Origin: Micavibrio_A sp964539025
GTDB lineage: Bacteria > Pseudomonadota > Alphaproteobacteria > Micavibrionales > Micavibrionaceae
NCBI GenBank assembly: GCA_964539025.1
Contig: CAZIFA010000006.1
Coordinates: 62,001-126,000 of the forward strand
Direction: 5' to 3'
DNA length: 64,000 nt
This document shows positions 33,911 through 42,301 of this stretch, in pieces. Positions within the stretch are counted from its first letter, which is position 1. The number at the start of each line of letters is the position of its first letter. The notes below the pieces were generated by a model that saw only the letters and a program-made list of their open reading frames with translations, was not told the DNA's origin and made no database searches. Both the position numbers and the translations under genes were made by a program.

Positions 33911-34737
33911 AGGAACTCCTCATATGGTTTTGCGACGCGGAGCAGGGTGCTTGGATGATTTTCGTATTTTTTCAAGATTTTTTCGATCGTGCCGTTTTGT
34001 AAAAGCTCCGCCGTGGCGGTATCCAGAAAAGCTTTTAATCCGGGCTCATTTTTGGAAAGTGCAACCGTATTGCCAAAGCTGCGAACCATAGAACCGCCGG
34101 GCAGGAGTTTGAGTTTCCCAGGATTGTTGGCCATGAATCCTGCGGCTGTGGCGAGGTCGGTGAAGGTTGCGTCAGCTTTACCATCCGCGACATTGATCAA
34201 CATCTGTGGCTGGCTCGCCGTTACAGGAATGGAGAGTGCCTTGGCCTTCGGGAAATCGGCGGCGGCTATCACGCTCGACATTTCAACATCCATCGTTGCC
34301 AGCGTAATATCCGGTGAATTCAGTTTTTCCATCGCGTTGTCGAAACGGCTATCGTTCTTGCGGACATAGGCACTGATCGCGACATAATTGATTGGTGCGG
34401 TGAACAGCATCTCCCGTGCCCGGGCCGCCGTCGGGAAGATGCCGGCGCACATGCCATCGATGCGGCCTGCGTTTAATTCCAGCGCGAAATCGGTAAAGGC
34501 TACCTCGCGCCATTCGATTTTCAAATTTGCGGCTTTACCCAGTTCTTCCATGTAATCGTAGAAGATACCCGAAATCGTGTTTGTATTCGGATCTGAGATG
34601 ATGTTGGGCGCCCATACGCCATAGCCGCAGCGGAATGTGTTCGTTTTCATCACGCGGTCATAGGCGGATTCTTTTTCCGTCGCGAAAGCAGGGACTGTCA
34701 AAAAAGCAAAAAGTAATGCAAGAACAGTCAGTCTCAT
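33907..34737 (-). CDS. Periplasmic amino-acid-type binding protein, paralogue E (7th of 11)
   Basis: This 276-residue receptor has the signal peptide MRLTVLALLFAFLTVPAFA, then TEKESAYDRVMKTNTFRCGYG. Lobe 1 shows DPNTNTISGIFYDYMEELGK and DGMCAGIFPTAARAREMLFT, with Arg at the carboxylate site. Lobe 2 has the Asp in KADATFTDLAT. It overlaps both neighbours (D and F) by 4 bases. Confidence 0.92.
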   Translation of the reverse strand: MRLTVLALLFAFLTVPAFATEKESAYDRVMKTNTFRCGYGVWAPNIISDPNTNTISGIFYDYMEELGKAANLKIEWREVAFTDFALELNAGRIDGMCAGIFPTAARAREMLFTAPINYVAISAYVRKNDSRFDNAMEKLNSPDITLATMDVEMSSVIAAADFPKAKALSIPVTASQPQMLINVADGKADATFTDLATAAGFMANNPGKLKLLPGGSMVRSFGNTVALSKNEPGLKAFLDTATAELLQNGTIEKILKKYENHPSTLLRVAKPYEEFL

Positions 34738-35561
34738 TTTTTAACCTCATATGGTTTTGCAGGGAGCAGGAAATGACTATCGGGTAGCGCGTATTTGCCA
34801 AGGATGGCGTCGATCGCCTGATCGCCGATCATAAGGTCCAAAACTGCATCTATCATGCCTTTGAAGGCCATGTCGTTTTGCGGCAGGACAAGGACGGCCG
34901 CCAGAGTACGCAACGGGTTTGTGGATACGGGTTTAACGGTGCCGGGATTTTTTTGCATGAACACGGATGTTGCGGCCGAATCGTTCAAGAAGACATCGGC
35001 CTTTTTTGTTGTCACCGAGAGCATAACCTGCGATCCGTCGGACAAAGGCGGTAGCGTAACAAGCGAAGCTTTGGAAAAATCGCGCTGGACGATTTCATTG
35101 GCGAATTCTCCGTCTATCACGGCGATTTTGACGGAAGGATCGTTGATGGCTGCGATGTTTTTAAAGCGCGCATCATCGGCGCGGGCATAGGCCAGATAGG
35201 GGATGTAGAAGAACGGGCGTGAGAAGGCGGCGATCTTGGCGCGGTCGGGCGTTGGCGTGATCGGTCCGCAGAACATATCGAACCGTCCGGTTTTCATGCC
35301 TTCGAACGGATTGGCTTGACCCGTTTCCTCCGTCCATTCGATTTTGAGAGAGAGTTTTTTGCCAATCTCTTCCATCACATCATGATAGATACCGGAAAAT
35401 TTCCCGGTGTTGGGGTCTTTCATCAAAAATGGCGACCATGTGAAATAACCGCAGCGGATGGTTTGCGTCTTCATCACGCGGTCAAACGCGCTTTCTTTTT
35501 CCGCGGCGAAGGCGGGGAAGGAAGTTGCAATCAGCGCAATGAAGAGAAGCACATATTTCAT
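34734..35561 (-). CDS. Periplasmic amino-acid-type binding protein, paralogue F (6th of 11)
   Basis: This 275-residue receptor has the signal peptide MKYVLLFIALIATSFPAFA, then AEKESAFDRVMKTQTIRCGYF. Lobe 1 shows DPNTGKFSGIYHDVMEEIGK and DMFCGPITPTPDRAKIAAFS, the most canonical T-P-x-R ligand motif in the array. Lobe 2 has the Asp in KADVFLNDSAAT. It is the best candidate for a conventional polar amino-acid binder. It has 4-base overlaps on both sides. Confidence 0.93.
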   Translation of the reverse strand: MKYVLLFIALIATSFPAFAAEKESAFDRVMKTQTIRCGYFTWSPFLMKDPNTGKFSGIYHDVMEEIGKKLSLKIEWTEETGQANPFEGMKTGRFDMFCGPITPTPDRAKIAAFSRPFFYIPYLAYARADDARFKNIAAINDPSVKIAVIDGEFANEIVQRDFSKASLVTLPPLSDGSQVMLSVTTKKADVFLNDSAATSVFMQKNPGTVKPVSTNPLRTLAAVLVLPQNDMAFKGMIDAVLDLMIGDQAIDAILGKYALPDSHFLLPAKPYEVKK

Positions 35562-36388
35562 TTTGCGCTCTCATAAGGTTTTGCAACGCGCAGGAAGCTG
35601 CCGGGGTATTTTTCATGGCGTTTTAAAATGACTTCGATACGGCCGCTGTAAAGCAATTCGAGCATTCCCTGATCGAGCAATTCGTTCAAAGATGTTTCGC
35701 TCTTGTTCACGGCGAGCGTGTTTCCGAAAACACGCAGCGGCTGTTCGGGCAATATAGGGGCGAGTTTGCCCGGATTGGCCGTGGCATAGGCCATAGCGGC
35801 GGAAGGTTCGGCAAACACGATGTCGGCTTTTCCTGTCGATATTTTCAGGAAATTATCCGTGAACAGAGTAGAGGCGGAGGACGAAATACGCTGCGCCAGC
35901 GGGAAATCGGTGCGGGCGATGGAATCTTCCTGCGCGCCGTCGATGGTGGCGAGGCGCACTTCAGGTTTGTTGAAGTCCGCGAGTGTTTTAAACCGCGTCT
36001 CGCCGGGTTTGGCCCAGCTTACGATGGTGCTGAAAAAAACAGGAGATGTGAATGTTCCAACACGCGAGCGCGAGGTGCTGGGCCATATGCCGCTGCACCA
36101 AACGTCATACCGCCCGTCGGCAAGCCCGGTGAAAATGCCATCGAAACCGACTTCTTCCGCCCATTCGATCTTGAGTCCGGCGTTTTTGCCTAGTTCTTCC
36201 ATGATGTCATGGAAAATGCCTGAAAATTCGCCTGTGTTTGCGTCTTTTATAAAATAGGGGGCGTACTGGTTGTAACCGCAGCGGATGGTTTGCGTTTTTA
36301 TGACGCGGCTAAACGCGCTTTCTTTTTCCGTGGCGAAGGCGGGAAAGGAGATTGCGATGAGGGCGAGGGCTACGATAAGACGTTTCAT
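35558..36388 (-). CDS. Periplasmic amino-acid-type binding protein, paralogue G (5th of 11)
   Basis: This 276-residue receptor has the signal peptide MKRLIVALALIAISFPAFA, then TEKESAFSRVIKTQTIRCGYN. Lobe 1 shows DANTGEFSGIFHDIMEELGK and DVWCSGIWPSTSRSRVGTFT, with Arg kept. The lobe 2 amino-group ligand is Glu instead of Asp (KADIVFAEPSAA). Its N-terminal half is close to F. It has 4-base overlaps on both sides. Confidence 0.92.
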   Translation of the reverse strand: MKRLIVALALIAISFPAFATEKESAFSRVIKTQTIRCGYNQYAPYFIKDANTGEFSGIFHDIMEELGKNAGLKIEWAEEVGFDGIFTGLADGRYDVWCSGIWPSTSRSRVGTFTSPVFFSTIVSWAKPGETRFKTLADFNKPEVRLATIDGAQEDSIARTDFPLAQRISSSASTLFTDNFLKISTGKADIVFAEPSAAMAYATANPGKLAPILPEQPLRVFGNTLAVNKSETSLNELLDQGMLELLYSGRIEVILKRHEKYPGSFLRVAKPYESAK

Positions 36389-37224
36389 TTTGTGTCCTTG
36401 TAGTTTTTGTCGACGGGAATAACGGCATCCGGATATTTTTTGTTAAATTTCGCGATAGCCTCATCCATAAATCCGTTGTCCAGAAGATAGAGGACGGCGG
36501 AATCGAGCATTTCCTTCATGGCGTGATCGTGGATATTTACGGCGTATGCGTTGGCGTAAATCGCGGCGGGTTCGGTACCCGGAATGCGGCGGAGTTTTTT
36601 ATCTTCGGATCGCCCCTCGTTATATTTCCCGGTGGTGGTGCCATCGGAAAATACGATATCCGCTTTGCCCGTTATGACGTTCTCATAAAATTCGGCCACG
36701 GACGCCGTGGAAGGCAGGGACACCAGCGTTGCTTTCGGATAGTGGCGTTTGGCCAGAGCCGCACTTATATCCCCGTCCTGCACGACGATCCTTACATCGG
36801 AGTTGTTCAGGTCGCTGTTCTTATCGAATTTTTTATCGTTTGCGCGGGTGTAGACATAGAGTGGACTGTAGAAAAGCGGGCGGGTGTGGGCGACCTGGCG
36901 TCCGCGCATAGGATCGACCCACAATGTCGAGCAGGCCACATCGACGCGTCCTGTGGCGAGGGAGGTGGGTATGTTGGCCCAGCCGGTTTCTTCGGGCCAT
37001 TCCAGCTTCAGCGAAAGGGACTTGGCGACCTCTTCCATAATTTCAACGTAGAAACCTGTCATCGCGCCGGTCGCGGTGTCTTTCATAATCCACGGATCGG
37101 CTGTGCCATATCCGCAACGGATGGTTTGTGTGCGCATGACGCGGTCATAAGCGGATTCTTTTTCCGCTGCGAAAGCGGGGAGAGAAAATGTTATCAGGGC
37201 GAGGGCAAGATAAATAATTTTCAT
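36385..37224 (-). CDS. Periplasmic amino-acid-type binding protein, paralogue H (4th of 11)
   Basis: This 279-residue receptor has the signal peptide MKIIYLALALITFSLPAFA, then AEKESAYDRVMRTQTIRCGYG. Lobe 1 shows DTATGAMTGFYVEIMEEVAK and DVACSTLWVDPMRGRQVAHT. The Arg is kept, but His replaces the aromatic of the F-T motif. Lobe 2 keeps Asp (KADIVFSDGTTT). It has 4-base overlaps on both sides. Confidence 0.92.
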   Translation of the reverse strand: MKIIYLALALITFSLPAFAAEKESAYDRVMRTQTIRCGYGTADPWIMKDTATGAMTGFYVEIMEEVAKSLSLKLEWPEETGWANIPTSLATGRVDVACSTLWVDPMRGRQVAHTRPLFYSPLYVYTRANDKKFDKNSDLNNSDVRIVVQDGDISAALAKRHYPKATLVSLPSTASVAEFYENVITGKADIVFSDGTTTGKYNEGRSEDKKLRRIPGTEPAAIYANAYAVNIHDHAMKEMLDSAVLYLLDNGFMDEAIAKFNKKYPDAVIPVDKNYKDTK

Positions 37225-38066
37225 TTTGTGTCCTTGTATGGCTTTGCAACACGCAGATATGTTTTACCTGGTTCTGGTTCCCATTCACGCAGCATGCGGT
37301 CTGTATCGCCTGTGTTGTCCAGCTCCTTGATCGACTGGTTTAGAAACTCAAGAAGATCTTTTTCGTCCCGCGCCACGGCAAGCGGGAAGGATTGTAGCTT
37401 GAGCGGTTTGTCCGTAGCAATGAATTTGAAATTCTTGTCGTTGGTTTTTTCGTAGTAGGCGAGACCATTCCGGTCTGTCATCGTGACATCGGCTTTTTTG
37501 GTGAGGAGTGATTGATAAAATTCGCCGCCGCTGGCGCTTGGAGGAAGGGTGTAAAATTTCGCTTTTGGAAAAAGAGCCCGGCCCAAACTATCCGTGGTTG
37601 TGCCTTCCTGGGTCAGAACCGTCACGTCCGGGTTGTTGATTTCTTCCAGTGTGCCTTTAACGAAGTGAGGATCGTCTTTTCGCACCAACGGATAAAGACC
37701 GGCATAAAACATGGGTTCGGTAAAAGTGACGGCTTTGAGTTGCGCCATATCGGGCCACATAGGCGTGCAGGCGACATCAAACCGCTCCGCTTGAATTTCA
37801 GGAATCCAGTTGGCCCATGTAAATTCCTGCGTCCATTCAACCTTGAGTGCCGCGCGTTCGGCAAGCTTGTTCATATAGTCGACGGAAAAACCGGATAATT
37901 CGTTGGTGTTGGGATCGCGAATTGTGACCGGAGGAAACACGTAATAGCCGCAGCGGATGACGCCAGTTCGAATGATGCGCTCGAATGCACTCTCTTTTTT
38001 ATCGGCTGCCAGAGCTGGGTCAGAAAAAAGTAAGGCAGCTATTAAAACGATAATAGCCTTTTTCAT
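37221..38066 (-). CDS. Periplasmic amino-acid-type binding protein, paralogue I (3rd of 11)
   Basis: This 281-residue receptor has the signal peptide MKKAIIVLIAALLFSDPALA, then ADKKESAFERIIRTGVIRCGYY. With J it forms the most similar pair in the array (both have VIRCGYYVFPP, C-T-P-M-W-P, EPEPGKTYLR), so they arose by a recent duplication. The carboxylate Arg position is Gln (DMAQLKAVTFTEPM). Lobe 2 has the Asp in KADVTMTDRNG. It has 4-base overlaps on both sides. Confidence 0.92.
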   Translation of the reverse strand: MKKAIIVLIAALLFSDPALAADKKESAFERIIRTGVIRCGYYVFPPVTIRDPNTNELSGFSVDYMNKLAERAALKVEWTQEFTWANWIPEIQAERFDVACTPMWPDMAQLKAVTFTEPMFYAGLYPLVRKDDPHFVKGTLEEINNPDVTVLTQEGTTTDSLGRALFPKAKFYTLPPSASGGEFYQSLLTKKADVTMTDRNGLAYYEKTNDKNFKFIATDKPLKLQSFPLAVARDEKDLLEFLNQSIKELDNTGDTDRMLREWEPEPGKTYLRVAKPYKDTK

Positions 38067-38905
38067 TGCGCATCCTTATAAGACTTGCCCGCGCGCAGAT
38101 AGGTTTTGCCGGGCTCAGGCTCCCATTTGCGCAGGATGCGATCAATTTCACCGCTGTAATTCATTTCACGGACCGCAAGATTTAAAAACTCCAGCAATTC
38201 TGTTTCGCCGCGCGCAACGGAAAACGGGAATTGCTGTACTTTTATGGGGTCTATGCTGTCAATAATCTTGATCTTGCTTTCATTGTGGTCATTCCACTGA
38301 TTGATCGCATTGTAATCGGCGAGCTGCGCATCCGCTTTTTTACTGACAACGGACGTAACGATCATGGTTGTGTCCGCATCGGGCGGCAGAACATAGTGTT
38401 TGGCCTTGGGAAATACAGCCTTCGTAAGAAGGGCTGTTATATTGCCTTCTTGCGATGCGAAGGTGACGTCCGGTTGGTTGAATCTTTCCCGTTTAACATC
38501 TTTGCCAAATCTCGTATCGTCCGCCCGTACGACGGGATAAATTCCGGCAAAGAACATTGGCTCGCTAAATGAGGCTGCTTTGGCCATGGGAAGCTCCGGC
38601 CACATGGGGGTACAAATCACGTCCACGCGGCCCGCCTGTAGCGCCGGAACCCAGTTGCCAAAGGTTACTTCTTCCGTCCACTCGACCTTCAGCGATGCGC
38701 GTTCTGCGATGTAATTCATCGTATCTACGGTTAAACCCGAAAGCGCGCCGCCATTGGGATCGCGGTACGTAATAGGTGGGAACACGTAATAGCCGCAGCG
38801 GATCACGCCGGTTCGCACGATCCGTTCGAAGGCGCTTTCCTTCTCCTTAGCGTAAGCCGGGAAAGAGAGAGTGACGAGCGTCAGGGCCAGAAGGAATGAT
38901 TTCAT
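38063..38905 (-). CDS. Periplasmic amino-acid-type binding protein, paralogue J (2nd of 11)
   Basis: This 280-residue receptor has the signal peptide MKSFLLALTLVTLSFPAYA, then KEKESAFERIVRTGVIRCGYY. It is the sister of I across its whole length. The carboxylate Arg position is Met (ELPMAKAASFSEPM), so a non-standard ligand or binding mode is likely for this pair. Lobe 2 has the Asp in KADAQLADYNA. It shares 1 base with the stop of K (TAATG) and overlaps I by 4. Confidence 0.92.
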   Translation of the reverse strand: MKSFLLALTLVTLSFPAYAKEKESAFERIVRTGVIRCGYYVFPPITYRDPNGGALSGLTVDTMNYIAERASLKVEWTEEVTFGNWVPALQAGRVDVICTPMWPELPMAKAASFSEPMFFAGIYPVVRADDTRFGKDVKRERFNQPDVTFASQEGNITALLTKAVFPKAKHYVLPPDADTTMIVTSVVSKKADAQLADYNAINQWNDHNESKIKIIDSIDPIKVQQFPFSVARGETELLEFLNLAVREMNYSGEIDRILRKWEPEPGKTYLRAGKSYKDAQ

Positions 38906-39738
38906 TATTGTAATGCCTCATATGGTTTGTATACACGGTATAGCGTGTGTGGTTCCGGATCATACTTATCGAGCACTTTATCGACAAAACCCTCGTTAAC
39001 GAGCTCGGTGAGGGCGGCATTCATGAACAGCCACATTTTTGTTTCGCCCATACGCACCATGACCGAGTTTGCATATGTGTGTATCGGGGCTTCAGGAATG
39101 ATATTCTTGAGCTTACCCGGGTTGTTTTTTGAAAACGCGGCAGCTTGACTTAATTCAACGAACGTGACATCCGCTTTTCCGTTCGAAACATTGAGCAAGT
39201 TCAGCAGATAATCGCTCAGCGCCGGTGCCGAGAGGATTTTTGCCTTGGGAAAATCCTGGAGCGCTATCCTCATTGGGATGGTGCCATCAACGGCAGAAAT
39301 AGTGATATTTTCGTTGTTCAGTTTTGTGTAGTCCTTATCAAAGCGTGTATCATCGGCGCGTACATAGATTCCGATGCCGCTGTACCAGAGGGGAACGGAT
39401 ACAGCGCCGAATTGCGCCGTTTCTGCCATTGTCCAGAATGTGCCGCAAAACAGATCGACATCCGGGCGTTTTATATCTTCGGAATATGTGGCATATGAGC
39501 TCTCGGACCATTCGATCTTCATGTGGACCCGTTTGCCGATTTCTTCCATCAGATCATAAATAATCCCGCTCAACTGTTCTGTCTTGGGATCCTTCATCAT
39601 TACGGGTTCATATAGAACGTAGGCGCATTGTATCGTTCGTGTGCGCATCACGCGGTCGAAAACATCTTCGTTTTTTTCCGCCGCGAAGGCGGGCAGGGCC
39701 ATTATGGATAGAAGGGCGGTCAAGAAAAGTTTTCTCAT
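38905..39738 (-). CDS. Periplasmic amino-acid-type binding protein, paralogue K (1st of 11)
   Basis: This 277-residue receptor has the signal peptide MRKLFLTALLSIMALPAFA, then AEKNEDVFDRVMRTRTIQCAYV. It is the most diverged member: KESA is KNED, RCGY is QCAY, the carboxylate Arg position is Thr (TMAETAQFGAVSVPL), and the lobe 2 residue is Glu (KADVTFVELSQ). The paired cysteines are still present (QCAY and DLFCGTFW). It is the first receptor after the permease, with one base between them. Confidence 0.9.
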   Translation of the reverse strand: MRKLFLTALLSIMALPAFAAEKNEDVFDRVMRTRTIQCAYVLYEPVMMKDPKTEQLSGIIYDLMEEIGKRVHMKIEWSESSYATYSEDIKRPDVDLFCGTFWTMAETAQFGAVSVPLWYSGIGIYVRADDTRFDKDYTKLNNENITISAVDGTIPMRIALQDFPKAKILSAPALSDYLLNLLNVSNGKADVTFVELSQAAAFSKNNPGKLKNIIPEAPIHTYANSVMVRMGETKMWLFMNAALTELVNEGFVDKVLDKYDPEPHTLYRVYKPYEALQ

Positions 39739-39739
39739 C

Positions 39740-40405
39740 TTATTGCTCCGAAATATTGCGGGTGAATTTGTCTTTCAGGTAAAGCGCGATGGCGTTGACC
39801 GGTACGCAGACCGCGAGGAAGAACACGCCAAGCGCGGTGTAAATTTCGACGGGGCGGTATATCTGGGCGTTGATGCGCTGGGCGACACGGAAAATTTCTT
39901 CGACCGAGATAAGCGAAGAGAAGAGCGTAACATGCAGCATCGTCACTTGCAGCATCAACAATCCTGGTGTGATAGAGCGGACTATCAACGGAAGTTCGAT
40001 ATGCATGATGGTTTGTTTGCGGGTCAGGCCGGTTACCTTTGCCGCAATAACGTACTGCTGTGGAAAGTCGGACAGCGCCGCCCGCACAATATCGGCCACG
40101 CCGAAAATATTAATGAGGCAGAAGGTAAAGGTCGCGGTATAAAACGGATCGATCACGACGTTGAGCATTGCCTGCGCCGGATAATGCAGCCAGAACAAGA
40201 AGACGAGGATTGGCACGCCTGCGAGAAGGAAGGAAATGATCCGCGTCGGAAACCCGACATGGGCGGGATACCTTGTGGCGGCAACGCCAAGTGCCGTGCC
40301 GAAGACAATACCGAGCGTCCAGATGATGACGGACATTTCAAGTGTAACGGCCAAGCCTTTGAGGAATGCTATGTGGTAATTAATAAGGATATCGAGAACG
40401 GACAT
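39740..40405 (-). CDS. Permease of the multi-receptor amino-acid-type ABC transporter
   Basis: This 221-residue inner-membrane protein is of the HisM/GlnP class, with about five membrane helices (LEMSVIIWTLGIVFGTALGV, ISFLLAGVPILVFLFWL, and others). The EAA loop that docks on the ATPase reads AAKVTGLTRKQTIMHIELP, with Ile where the first Glu of EAA is usual. Only one permease gene is present, so the transporter is probably a homodimer. It is the first gene of the array, and all eleven receptors and the ATPase follow without gaps. A weak hairpin (CCCGCT / AGCGGG at 40497-40514) lies in its leader. Confidence 0.9.
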   Translation of the reverse strand: MSVLDILINYHIAFLKGLAVTLEMSVIIWTLGIVFGTALGVAATRYPAHVGFPTRIISFLLAGVPILVFLFWLHYPAQAMLNVVIDPFYTATFTFCLINIFGVADIVRAALSDFPQQYVIAAKVTGLTRKQTIMHIELPLIVRSITPGLLMLQVTMLHVTLFSSLISVEEIFRVAQRINAQIYRPVEIYTALGVFFLAVCVPVNAIALYLKDKFTRNISEQ

Positions 40406-40610
40406 AAGACTCTCTGCATTATTATGATTGAATTATTTGCATAATATTTATGGATTGAATGTTTCGCCCTTTGCCATGGTGTTGACCATAGTGAAGCCCG
40501 CTGAAAATAGCGGGTAAGCCCATGAAAACCTTAAGGTTCACGCGAAACTTCCTGACTGTTGTATAGGGATAGTTTTACAACATTTCAGGCTGGTTGTCTG
40601 CAACCAATTG

Positions 40611-41411
40611 CTAAGATTTAAAGCTGGCGTGCTTGGTGATAGGCCCGTCGGCGCGGCCATGGATGAATTGGTCGACATAGGGGTTGCCCGAATGATCGAG
40701 GTCACCGACCTTTCCATACCAGATGATCTTGCCCTGATAGATCATGGCAACGTGATCGGCGATCTTGCGGGCCGAGGCCATGTCGTGGGTGATGGAAAGT
40801 GCGGTGGCACCCAGATCCTTGACGCAATCGACGATCAAATCGTTGATGACGTCGGCCATGATTGGGTCGAGACCTGTGGTTGGTTCGTCGAAGAAGATAA
40901 TTTCAGGATTGGTGGCGATGGCTCTGGCAAGCGCTACGCGCTTTTGCATCCCGCCTGACAGTTCAGCCGGGTATAGATCGCCGACCTGGGGTCCGAGGCC
41001 TACCTGAGCCAGTTTCTTGATGGCTATATCGTGCGCTTCGTCTTTGTCCATCTTGCCGCCCTCAATCAGCCCGAAAGCGACATTCTGCCAGACACGCAAG
41101 GAATCGAACAAAGCGGCGCCTTGAAACAGCATGCCGAATTTGCTCATCATCTCATAACGTTCCGCAGAGGAGAATTTAGACGTCTCTTTGCCGTCAACCT
41201 GGATAGAGCCGGAATCTGGTCTGATAAGCCCGAGAATGCATTTGAGCATAACCGATTTGCCCGATCCGGATCCGCCGATAATGACGAGCGATTCTCCGGC
41301 ATTTACGGTCAGATTGACGCCGTCGAGTACGACCTTATCCCCGAAGGATTTATGGACTTCGCGCATGGCAATCTTGGGCGTGCCGGATATTTTGTGATCT
41401 TCGGCGTTCAT
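40611..41411 (-). CDS. mlaF: ABC ATPase of the phospholipid (Mla-type) transport system
   Basis: MlaF powers lipid movement between the membranes with MlaE. Walker A GGSGSGKS, the signature LSGGMQKR and Walker B FFDEPTTGLDP match the MlaF/Ttg2A class, in which LSGGM is typical. ATG 41411 overlaps the mlaE stop as ATGA. A longer frame to 41537 would run into mlaE and is rejected. Length is 266 residues. The expected mlaD, mlaC and mlaB genes are not in this window. The array permease gene follows after 205 bases on the same strand. Confidence 0.93.
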   Translation of the reverse strand: MNAEDHKISGTPKIAMREVHKSFGDKVVLDGVNLTVNAGESLVIIGGSGSGKSVMLKCILGLIRPDSGSIQVDGKETSKFSSAERYEMMSKFGMLFQGAALFDSLRVWQNVAFGLIEGGKMDKDEAHDIAIKKLAQVGLGPQVGDLYPAELSGGMQKRVALARAIATNPEIIFFDEPTTGLDPIMADVINDLIVDCVKDLGATALSITHDMASARKIADHVAMIYQGKIIWYGKVGDLDHSGNPYVDQFIHGRADGPITKHASFKS

Positions 41412-42217
41412 GAAAAGAAAACCTTGGTCAGGATGAAGTTGAATATCAGGATGAGGATAGAAGCGGAGACGACGGCGTAGGTCGTGGCCGCGCCAACACC
41501 CTGTGCGCCGCGTCCAGAATTGAATCCGTGATAGCATCCCATGATCGTAACGAGGAAGCCGAACATCGAAGCTTTTACGAGTCCAGAGGTTACATCGTTG
41601 GGTTCAAGAATGTCCCAGGTCTGGGTCAGGTAGCTTCCTTCAGAAAATCCAAGCGTGTAGATGGAAACTATATAACCGCCATAGATGCCAATAATGTCTG
41701 CGATCAGCACGAGAACGGGCAACATGATAGTGCCGGCGATGATTCGCGGTACGATCAGATATTTATAGGGGTTGACCGAAAGCGTGCGTAGCGCATCGAT
41801 CTGTTCGGTGACACGCATGGTGCCGATTTCGGCGGCGATACTCGCACCAATACGCCCAGCAACCATGAGTCCCGCCAGAACGGGCGCCAGTTCGCGTGTA
41901 ACCGATAGGGCGACAACGCCCGCGATCGCGCTTTCAGCGTTAAAGCGTGTAAAGCCGGTGTAGGATTGCAGCGCCAGCACCATTCCGGTGAAAATCGCGG
42001 TCATGCCGACGACAGGCAGGGAATAATAGCCTATATCGATGAACTGGCGCAGGATCAGCTTGGGATACCAAGGCGGCGTGAAGACATGCATCAACGACTT
42101 GGCAATGAAAATCGCCAGAACGCCGATCGATTGAAAGAATTTTAAGATACTGTGACCGATGCCTTGGCACGCATCGAGGAGAAAACTGCCCGGGATGGTC
42201 GGTGTCTTGTCGTTCAT
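41408..42217 (-). CDS. mlaE: ABC permease of the phospholipid (Mla-type) transport system
   Basis: This is a 269-residue MlaE-family (PF02405) permease. The family blocks are FIDIGYYSLPVVGMTAIFTG, ALSVTRELAPVLAGLMVAGR, GASIAAEIGTMRVTEQIDAL and PYKYLIVPRIIAG. Five or so membrane helices are seen. It forms the inner-membrane dimer of the MlaFEDB complex that maintains outer-membrane lipid asymmetry. It is translationally coupled to mlaF by a 4-base overlap, 85 bases after alr. Confidence 0.94.
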   Translation of the reverse strand: MNDKTPTIPGSFLLDACQGIGHSILKFFQSIGVLAIFIAKSLMHVFTPPWYPKLILRQFIDIGYYSLPVVGMTAIFTGMVLALQSYTGFTRFNAESAIAGVVALSVTRELAPVLAGLMVAGRIGASIAAEIGTMRVTEQIDALRTLSVNPYKYLIVPRIIAGTIMLPVLVLIADIIGIYGGYIVSIYTLGFSEGSYLTQTWDILEPNDVTSGLVKASMFGFLVTIMGCYHGFNSGRGAQGVGAATTYAVVSASILILIFNFILTKVFFS

Positions 42218-42301
42218 GGCGGAGGAACTTTCGAAAAAGCGAGACCTATCAAATTCTTAACCTTTTTAGGGGGTTCTGAAAAGCCCCCACGGCCAAGTAT
42301 T

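Noticed and set aside
40497..40514. Terminator between mlaF and the receptor operon
   Set aside because: CCCGCT/AGCGGG is a short stem without a T-run on either strand. It may only be part of the operon leader.
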